Part shown: piece after piece, positions 45,223 through 64,000 of the stretch | Numbering within the stretch: the stretch's first letter is position 1 | How the letters are laid out: every line of letters begins with the position of its first letter | DNA from: Cheilinus undulatus | Lineage: Eukaryota > Chordata > Actinopteri > Labriformes > Labridae | NCBI RefSeq assembly: GCF_018320785.1 | Contig: NC_054879.1 | Location: 48,279,698 to 48,343,697, forward strand | Length of the DNA stretch: 64,000 nucleotides | Direction of reading: 5' to 3' | The notes under the pieces: generated by a model | Seen by the model: the letters and a program-made list of their open reading frames with translations, nothing else | Database searches by the model: none | Told to the model about the DNA's origin: nothing | Program-made: the position numbers and the translations under genes

Positions 45223-47628
45223 TTATCTTATATTTGATTTTGGGTCTGCTCAGAAACTGCAGTTTCAACAACTATTTTGATTTGGCTTAACTTGTTTGTT
45301 TTTACAGTGAAGTTTAAAGATTTAGTATCATGACAGCCTCTACCACAGCATATAAAGGTAAAGTTATAGCTATTATAGTATAAGCTTAGAAGGCTATTAG
45401 AGGGGGTGGAGCCAGAGGTGTTGATGATCTAAGCCTTAGCTCCTCTCATGCTTCTATCAAAGTTAATGAAGCATTTTAAAGATATTTAAAAACACATTTA
45501 GATCTAAAAGTCTATCCATCATTTGGTAAAAATATACAATTCCTCCTGCAAAAATCCTTCACAGCTAAGACCATTGCTGATATCTCACTGGTCTTAAAGT
45601 GTCCCTGTTATTCTGAAACCTTGATGCAGCATGCTGAAGACTCATACATTTCACTTCTGCCTCCTTAAAGAGGGTAGGAACGGTCTGATATTCTGTTTTT
45701 AACAAAGGTAGAGTTGGCATTCACTGCAGAAGTTTGGTTTGCTTTAAATGCTTTAAATCACATTAACTGCTTGCTTTTTCCCTTTCAGCACAGTTTGGTT
45801 AAGCTAACATCTGTGGCCACACTGAAGTAAAACCCGCTGCTCCTTAATCTCTCATTTCACATTAAAAGACTTTACATTACATACATTAATCTCTGTGGTT
45901 AAATATTAGCATTACCTTTGATTTACCCAAAGCTGTCATGATAAAGCATGAAGTCAGAATAGTTAATTAATCACAGCTTTGAAACATCTAGAATCATCTC
46001 ACAGTCCAAGTTTCTTTTTGCATTTTCTACTAAAACTCAGTAACAGCATACAAATGTCCAACTGTGAACAGGTCCAGAAGGTTTCTAAGAAAACCAGTGT
46101 GGTTTAAGCCCTGTAGCTCTGACAGTGACTCCTGGAATTAAACAGGTTGTAGTTTAATGTTTGTGATTCTTAAAGTGAGTTCCAGTTTGGCTGCTGCCTC
46201 TTTCAGTTGGCAGGAATATCCTGAGCTGATGATGTAGTGCCATGGCCTAAAGGCAGAACGCTCTGTGCCGAGGTGTTAGAAACTCGTCAGACCACTTTAG
46301 GAGCAGCCGTGTAAAATTGGAACTGTTGGTTCTGTTTGAGGTGAAAACACTGCTGAACTGTGTTCACATGGTCATGCAACCTTCCTCCTTCCTGACATGT
46401 CATTTTTAATTTCACCAGTTCAAAATAAAAAAGGAATAAGAGAGTAAATGGACTGACACAACCCTCCTAAACTGTCTCCAACTATACGACTGTTGGCAGC
46501 GAGCACGCCGTGATGCTGCAGAGTCTGATGTCCCACTATTCATTTTAAGGTCAGCCTCCCTCCTGAGGCTGTGAGACTCATCAGGAACAGATCAATGGTG
46601 TCAGTGTCACATCTCTGTAACACAGACGGCTATTGTGAAGACAATAATACAACCATGTCAACATTTTTGTTCTATTTTATTGCTTCACATCTGCTCTGCT
46701 TTTGGAGAAGACATGGGTTTCTACATTTAAATATGAAATCAGTCATTTACTATAAGACAGCACATTTAAATGTATTTCCACTCTGTACTGAAGTATTGTT
46801 CAGGGTCACTGGGAAAGCTCACACCTCCCTGTTGCCTTCTTTTATTTTGAATCTCAAAGCTTTGCCCCACTTTGTTTGGCTGTAGAGCTCCCCAAGGTCA
46901 AACCTTTAAGATCCTTTTTATCAGCAGAGAACTAACGGGACAAAAGAAACAGACACAGAACAAAAGAGATGAAAAGAAAATGCATCCGGTTGTTGGATAA
47001 TGAGGGAGAATTAAAGGGTTAAATTCCTATAAATGACTCTAATACTCACTAATAGAAGTCAGGTTTACACCAAGAGGCAGCTGAAGAGTGACTATAACAT
47101 GAAAAGACTGAGTCAGTGTAGAGGGGAGGAAAAATACTCCTCTCTTTACAGAGATTGCCATGTTTAACTCACTCACCTTATGATGAAGCAACAGTGACCT
47201 CTAGCTGCCAGATGACTACAGTGACTTCATACAGATGCTGGACTTCAGTTACAGGTTGCAGCATCAGCGTCTCTAAGTGTGACTACAGTCAGGGTGGTAT
47301 GATGGCAGGATTTAATTCTCAGGATGCAAAACAGGATTCTTTAGCTATAAATCAGGCCAAAGGGGCCACTGGGTAACCATGGTAACAAGAAACTGTGAAT
47401 ACCACCATAATCGATTAGGCCTCTTAAAAACAATGCAGGCAGTTTGGGAAATTTTAGGAAAGGATCCCAGGATCTGCAGAGTAAGCAATAAATCTGGACT
47501 AGATTTCATAATGACTAACATTAAGATGAGTCAAATGTAACCCTTTGTTTCACTGGTGCATGGTCAAGAAATGGAGGGTGGGCTCTTTATTACAAGTCAT
47601 TTCAATGGTCTTTAATTGTGCATAAATG
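45223..47628. other. Unique intergenic DNA, no gene recognised
   Basis: Normal-complexity AT-rich sequence. The ORF at 46571-46885 (104 aa) has no recognisable motif, flanking splice sites or codon bias, so it is not called. Confidence 0.5.
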
Positions 47629-47630
47629 TA

Positions 47631-48330
47631 CAGTGGCTTACAAAAGTATTTCACACCCTTGAACTTTTCCACATTCTTCACGTTACATCTACAAATATAA
47701 ATATATTTTATTGGGATTTTGCCTGATAGACGAACACAAAGTGATGCATAATTATGAAGTGGAAGGAAAGTTATACACGACTTTTAAAATGTTTTACAAA
47801 TTAACATCTGAGAAGTGTGGTGTGTAAAAGTATTCAGCCCCCTGGAGTCTGATACCCATGAATAAAATCCAGTCCAACCAATCACCTTCAGAAGTCCACT
47901 AATGAGTAACTAGAGTCTACCTGTGTGTAATCTAGTCTCAGAATAAATACAGCTGTTCTGTGAAGGCCTCAGACGGATGTTAGAGAACAACAGTGAACAA
48001 ACAGCACAATGAAGACAAAGGAACACACCAGACAGCTCAGGGAGAAAGCTGTGGAGAAGTTTAAAGCAGGTTTAGGTTGTAAAAAATATCTCACATCTCA
48101 CAGAAATCTGTTCAGTCCATCATCTGAAAATGGAAAGAGAGCATGGTACAGCCACAAACCTACAGAGAAATGACCGTCCACCTAAACTCACAGACTGGGC
48201 AAGGAGAGCATTAATCAGAGGAGCAACAAAGAGGCTCATGGGAACTCTGGAGGAGCTGCAGAGATCCACAGCTCAGGTGGGACAACCTGTCCACAGGACA
48301 ACTATTAGGGGTGTACTCTAAGAATCTGGA
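47631..48330 (+). mobile_element. Truncated Tc1-like transposon
   Basis: Begins CAGTGGCTTACAAAAGTATT after a TA dinucleotide, a typical fish Tc1 terminus, with a second GTAAAAGTATTCAGCCCCC at 47825. Then comes the N-terminal part of a transposase. The element stops before the catalytic domain; the sequence then passes through about 50 bp into the 20-bp minisatellite. No right inverted repeat was found beyond the array. Confidence 0.8.
48009..48321 (+). pseudogene. Tc1 transposase fragment, frameshifted
   Basis: The ATG at 48009 opens KTKEHTRQLREKAVEKFKAG, the usual start of Tc1 transposases. The frame is then lost: KIS...VQSII is in another frame and followed by a stop, and the next block (TATNLQRNDRPPKLTD, then LEELQRSTAQVGQPVHRTTI) is read from 48130. 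It covers the paired helix-turn-helix DNA-binding region only; the DDE catalytic domain is absent. Inactive relic. Confidence 0.8.
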
Positions 48331-48380
48331 CTTAGGAGTAGCAAGAAGAAAGACATAAGGTTACAGGTTTGCCTAAACCC

Positions 48381-50244
48381 ATGTGGAGGACACACCAAAC
48401 ATGTGAGGGACACACCAAACATGTGAGGGACACACCAAACATGTGAGGGACACACCAAACATGTGGAGGACACACCAAACATGTGAGGGACACACCAAAC
48501 ATGTGGAGGACACACCACACATGTGAGGGACACACCAAACATGTGGAGGACACACCAAACATGTGAGGGACACACCAAACATGTGGAGGACACACCAAAC
48601 ATGTGAGGGAAACAACAAACATGTGAGGGACACACCAAACATGTGAGGGTCACACCAAACATGTGAGGGACACACCAAACATGTGGAGGACACACCAAAC
48701 ATGTGAGGGACACACCAAACATGTGGAGGACACACCAAACATGTGAGGGACACACCAAACATGTGAGGGACACACAAAACATGTGGAGGACACACCAAAC
48801 ATGTGAGGGACACACCAAACATGTGAGGGACACACCAAACATGTGGAGGAAACACCAAACATGTGAGGGACACACCAAACATGTGGAGGACACACCAAAC
48901 ATGTGGAGGACACACCAAACATGTGGAGGACACACCAAACATGTGAGAGTCACACCAAACATGTGGAGGACACACCAAACATGTGAGGGACACACCAAAC
49001 ATGTGGAGGACACACCAAACATGTGGAGGACACACCAAACATGTGGGGGACACACCAAACATGTGAGGGACACACCAAACATGTGGAGGACACACCAAAC
49101 ATGTGGAGGACACACCAAACATGTGGAGGACACACCAAACATGTGAGGGACACACCAAACATGTGGAGGACACACCAAACATGTGAGGGACACACCAAAC
49201 ATGTGAGAGTCACACCAAACATGTGGAGGACACACCAAACATGTGGAGGACACACCAAACATGTGAGGGACACACCAAACATGTGAGAGTCACACCAAAC
49301 ATGTGGAGGACACACCAAACATGTGGAGGACACACCAAACATGTGAGGGACACACCAAACATGTGGAGGACACACCAAACATGTGGAGGACACACCAAAC
49401 ATGTGAGGGACACACCAAACATGTGGAGGACACACCAAACATGTGGGGGACACACCAAACATGTGGAGGACACACCAAACATGTGAGGGACACACCAAAC
49501 ATGTGAGGGACACACCAAACATGTGGAGGACACACCAAACGTGTGGAGGACACACCAAACGTGTGGGGGACACACCAAACGTGTGAGGGACACACCAAAC
49601 ATGTGAGAGTCACACCAAACATGTGGAGGACACACCAAACATGTGAGGGACACACCAAACATCTGAGAGTCACACCAAACATGTGGAGGACACACCAAAC
49701 ATGTGAGGGACACACCAAACATGTGAGGGACACACCAAACATGTGGAGGACACACCAAACATGTGGAGGACACACCAAACATGTGAGGGACACACCAAAC
49801 ATGTGAGAGTCACACCAAACATGTGGAGGACACACCAAACATGTGAGGGACACACCAAACATGTGAGGGACACACCAAACATGTGGAGGACACACCAAAC
49901 ATGTGGAGGACACACCAAACATGTAGAGGACACACCAAACATGTGGAGGACACACCAAACATGTGAGAGTCACACCAAACATGTGAGGGACACACCAAAC
50001 ATGTAGAGGACACACCAAACATGTAGAGGACACACCAAACATGTGAGGGACACACCAAACATGTGGAGGACACACCAAACATGTGGAGGACACACCAAAC
50101 ATGTGGAGGACACACCAAACATGTGGAGGACACACCAAACATGTGGAGGACACACCAAACATGTGAGGGACACACCAAACATGTGGAGGACACACCAAAC
50201 ATGTGGAGGACACACCAAACATGTGGAGGACACACCAAACATGT
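48381..50244 (+). repeat. 20-bp minisatellite, 93 units without a single indel
   Basis: Unit ATGTGGAGGACACACCAAAC, with a second main type ATGTGAGGGACACACCAAAC and minor types with GAGAGTC, GGGGGAC and TAGAGGAC. All units are exactly 20 bp, so the array stays in register for 1860 bp. Because 20 is not a multiple of 3 and the unit lacks stops in several frames, long Cys/His/Val ORFs (to 314 aa) appear on the minus strand; these are not genes. Confidence 0.98.
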
Positions 50245-50597
50245 TGAATTTGCTTTGGTCAGATGTTTGATATTTAAAAGTGCTTTTCGGTCACAAAGTT
50301 TAATAAATCAGATGTTACGGCACTGTTCAGGCTTTTTTCCCAGCCAACAATAGTATGTGCTGTTTATGGGGTACTTGCTGAAAAGAATATTTCACAGGTG
50401 AATATCACTGAATAAAAGAGCTGCTGGTCTATTTCCTCTCTTTAACGTATAAAAAATGGCAAGAAAACTAAAACAGAAATGTAAAAAATTCTTCAGCACA
50501 TGGCGCTCCGTTTGTTTGTTTTTTTTTAATTTATTTTTATTGAAAATAATCAGCAAGCTGGTTCAGTTTTCTAAAATCATGCCTTCAAGCTGCCTGC

Positions 50598-50791
50598 GCG
50601 TTCACGTAGCGCGTTCACGTCAGAGTCAGGTGGGCGTGGTTTGCAGCCTAGTCTAGTGTGACAGCTCCTCGCCCACCTGACATTTCTTACTCACTCGGTC
50701 CACATTGACGGCGGCTGTGAGAAGCTAGAGGCAACTCTGAAGTTAGCTAAGACCTGCTCTCCTCCCGACGACCTTCTACCAAGAAACTACA
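50598..50791 (+). promoter_or_regulatory. Probable promoter and 5' UTR of tubulin gene C
   Basis: CpG-rich for this window. It has a repeated GCGCGTTCACGT/GCGCGTTCACGTC (about 50596-50620, the second with a CACGTCA half-CRE) and a GGGCGTGG GC-box-like site at 50632. No TATA box was seen, unlike genes A and B. The 5' UTR ends in CTACA before ATG|GTAAGA. Confidence 0.55.
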
Positions 50792-62073
<11,282 letters not shown>

Positions 62074-62206
62074 ACAGGCTGGGCTTTCATTTGAGTGCCA
62101 ACAGGAACTTAACTGTCTATTTATTCAACAGATCATGCTGAAATAATAGATCATATTTAGCATTTTAGTTTCAATTCTAAAATATTTGTTTTTATTTTCC
62201 TTTTTG

Positions 62207-62212
62207 AATAAA
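62207..62212 (+). terminator. Poly(A) signal of tubulin gene C
   Basis: AATAAA about 135 bp after the TAG stop, in an AT-rich 3' UTR. Another AATAAA-type run lies near 62365. Confidence 0.7.
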
Positions 62213-62571
62213 AAAATGTCTACCTACCAGCTGAGGTCTGGAGGTTGTATCTTGTGCCATCAGATTTTATGTCAGGTTATTATGGATAATTGATTTGTTG
62301 GATCAAAGAGACAAAATATTTCACAATTACTTGATTTTTCCAAGTTGGAGAACTGTTGTTGTTTAATAAAACGTTCTTCAATGATTATACTTTTTGTCTC
62401 TGTTCTATTTGGCATAAATCTTATAAAACCTGTTGGATTTTAAGTTGTTTTCTTTCAGGTTAAGGTCCATGCAACAGACAACACAAACCCAGGGGCCACA
62501 ATCAGCTATCGAACGAAATACTTAGAAGTGTTTAATTTCATTCAACAATGCCACAGAACTACATGAGTACT

Positions 62572-62700
62572 GGGCTGATAGCTCAGTGGGATATACCACT
62601 GACTTTGGTCTGGGAGATCCATGGTTCAAGACCCAGTCAGTACAGAATCAGTGTCCAGTCTGGGCCCTTAAGTCCTGGAACACCTGCTCACCTGTATGTA
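62572..62700 (+). mobile_element. tRNA-derived SINE head
   Basis: GGGCTGATAGCTCAGTGGG contains a pol III A box (TAGCTCAGTGGG, 62579-62590), and GGTTCAAGACC (62623-62633) is a B box at the usual spacing. The acceptor stem does not pair, so it is a SINE rather than a tRNA gene. Confidence 0.65.
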
Positions 62701-62725
62701 TGTTGCTTTGGTGAAGGGAGAGCTT

Positions 62726-63540
62726 TCTGGGGCCCAGCTAAGACCAGAGGCCCCGGAGAGCTCTAATCATGGTCCGCTGTAAGGTGGAGTTGTGATATCT
62801 TATTAATTTACATGAATAATAGCCACTCTTACCAAAACAACAAATATATTTATGTTTATTTTTTTAAGCTATAGTATAGCCTTCTTAAAAATGTAAACCC
62901 TCTTTTTTTAACACATTAGATAGGTTAAAAGTGGCAAAACTTGGTCAAAACAGGCAAAAATAGGCAGAAAGTTGCACATATTGGTAAGAAGTGGCGAAAG
63001 CAGGCAGATACAGTGGCTAAAAGGAAAAAGAATTAGCACAAATTAATTTAAAAAGACAGAATGGATCAAAAGATGTAAAAAAAAAAGGTGTAAGAGAGGT
63101 AAAGTAGGTGGAAAAGGGCAAAAATTGGTTTAAAGTTGGAGAAGAATATTACAAAAATGAAAAAATTGATTGTGATGTGTCAAAATGTGCATTAAAAGGC
63201 AGCAAGTGCCAGAAAGGGTTAACGGGGGAAAATGGGCATAGATAGTGGTGAAAATCGGTTAAAGGTGCAGATTTCTATTTAAAGTGGCCAGAATAGGGCA
63301 GAAAAGGAGGATCATTAGGAATAAAGTGTGGTTAACAGAGGCAAAAGATGGGCAGAAAGGGGTAAAAATAAGTCAGAAGTGGGGATAAAAGTGTGCAAAA
63401 TTGACGAATAGTTGTACAGAGACAAACATTAATGCTACTGATCCTACACACTTCCACTGACACCATAAATCCACCTGAGGAGGGCCCATTGCCTGGGTTT
63501 GTCAGGCCCAGCAGCATCTGTGGACAGGCCTGATTATAAT
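62726..63540. mobile_element. Fragment with GGGGCCCAGC bridge and GTGGCAAAA filler
   Basis: TTTCTGGGGCCCAGC...AATCATGGTCCGCTGTAAG resembles 30998-31055 of hAT copy 2 (TTTCTGGGACCCAGCC...CCATGGTCCATTGTGAAG). Filler runs 62930-63400. The end GAGGGCCCATTGCCTGGG...GGACAGGCCTG resembles the distal segment of the 1-1022 and 34880-36015 family. It is therefore a mosaic, or a relative of both. Confidence 0.45.
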
Positions 63541-64000
63541 CAGTGATACTCAACCTGTGGCTCTGGAGCCACATGTGGCGCTTTTGTGATGATTTGTGGC
63601 TCTTTTACATCTTCACTGAAACATTGTTCCCCTTTTTGCAACTTCTTTTTGACACTTTTATCCTGCTTTTTGTAATTTTTGCCCCTTTTTTGCCACTTTT
63701 CACCCATTTAAGCTGCCTTTTGCAATCAAATGCCCCCTATTTCCCATTTTGCTACTCTTTGATGTGTTTTGCCCATTTTTCCACCTTTTTGCTGTTTTTT
63801 GCCCATTTTAGTCACTTTTCACTCATTTTTTGCCAAGTTTTGCCACTTTTAGCCCATTTTTTTAACCACTTCTTTTTGTCACTTTTACTCATTTTTGACA
63901 CTTTTATCCTGCTTTTTGCATTTTTTCCCTTTTTTTTCCCATTTCAGCCACTTTTCACTCATTGAAGTCGCCTTTTGCAATTAAATTCCACTTAATTCCT
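63541..64000 (+). mobile_element. hAT-like element, left end, running off the window
   Basis: CAGTGATACTCAACCTGTGG followed by GTGGCTCTTTTACATCTTC, the inverse of the right end of 51726-52669, then TTTTGCCACTTTTCACCC filler to the end of the window. Confidence 0.65.

Noticed and set aside
42533..45280. Ser/Leu/Ile-rich ORFs up to 489 aa
   Set aside because: Translation of the TCTCA/TCTTA pentamer array.
46571..46885. 104-aa ORF in the unique region
   Set aside because: No recognisable domain, no splice support and no codon-usage contrast with flanks.
48318..50242. Minus-strand ORFs up to 314 aa with repeated CLVCPPHVWCVPHMFGV, superficially a Cys/His repeat protein
   Set aside because: They come from a 20-bp noncoding repeat with equivalent open frames in all registers. 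No start context, splice sites or nonrepeat domain.
37433..50244. CRISPR-like array
   Set aside because: The repeats are contiguous without unique spacers, the host is a vertebrate, and no cas genes are present.
62572..62645. A functional tRNA gene
   Set aside because: A and B boxes are present, but the acceptor and T stems do not pair and the sequence continues into a retroposon body. Called as a SINE head.

Overview
The window is nuclear DNA of a vertebrate, most likely a ray-finned (teleost) fish. Genes are split by GT-AG introns, the proteins are vertebrate-type, intergenic DNA is AT-rich and packed with small cut-and-paste transposons (hAT with 8-bp target duplications, a Tc1 relic, several MITEs), and tandem arrays are abundant. 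Exon boundaries were called by eye from splice sites, reading phase and protein-family knowledge; no alignments were run.

Layout. (1) 1-17.4 kb: a minus-strand Hsp40 co-chaperone gene of the DNAJB2/DNAJB6 type, with seven coding exons between 12212 and 4145, a predicted noncoding first exon at a CpG-rich promoter near 17.06-17.4 kb, and introns full of MITEs. (2) 18.4-34.6 kb: two minus-strand alpha-tubulin genes in tandem (A, 21607-26933; B, 31775-34451). They share almost identical exon 3, intron 2 and exon 4 sequence but have unrelated introns 3. (3) 34.9-50.2 kb: a gene desert holding three tandem-repeat blocks: a 5-kb array of a 20/21-bp TATAAA-containing unit, a 2.7-kb pentamer region with an internal 661-bp duplication, and a 93-copy, indel-free 20-bp minisatellite beside a truncated Tc1 transposon. 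(4) 50.6-62.2 kb: a plus-strand alpha-tubulin gene (C, 50792-62073) with an 8.6-kb first intron and an altered Lys40 loop. (5) 62.2-64 kb: a tRNA-derived SINE and more hAT sequence.

A DNAJB2-type gene beside alpha-tubulin genes matches the human TUBA4A/TUBA4B/DNAJB2 neighbourhood on 2q35, which supports the dnajb2 call. The tubulins supply the alpha subunit of microtubules and the DNAJB protein delivers clients to Hsp70; nothing here shows them to be co-regulated.

The most interesting signals are: mosaic gene conversion among the three tubulins, including a near-identical tract between inverted copies; the 2-residue insertion and loss of Lys40 in tubulin C; a hAT family that carries its own expandable 31-bp minisatellite in three copies; a periodic TTTTGCCACTTTTAACCC-like filler shared by transposons with different ends; and a common TSD pattern (nnnTAnnn) among the hAT insertions. 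I found no evidence of a wholly new enzymatic or defence system. The very long repeat ORFs in the arrays are artefacts of unit length.
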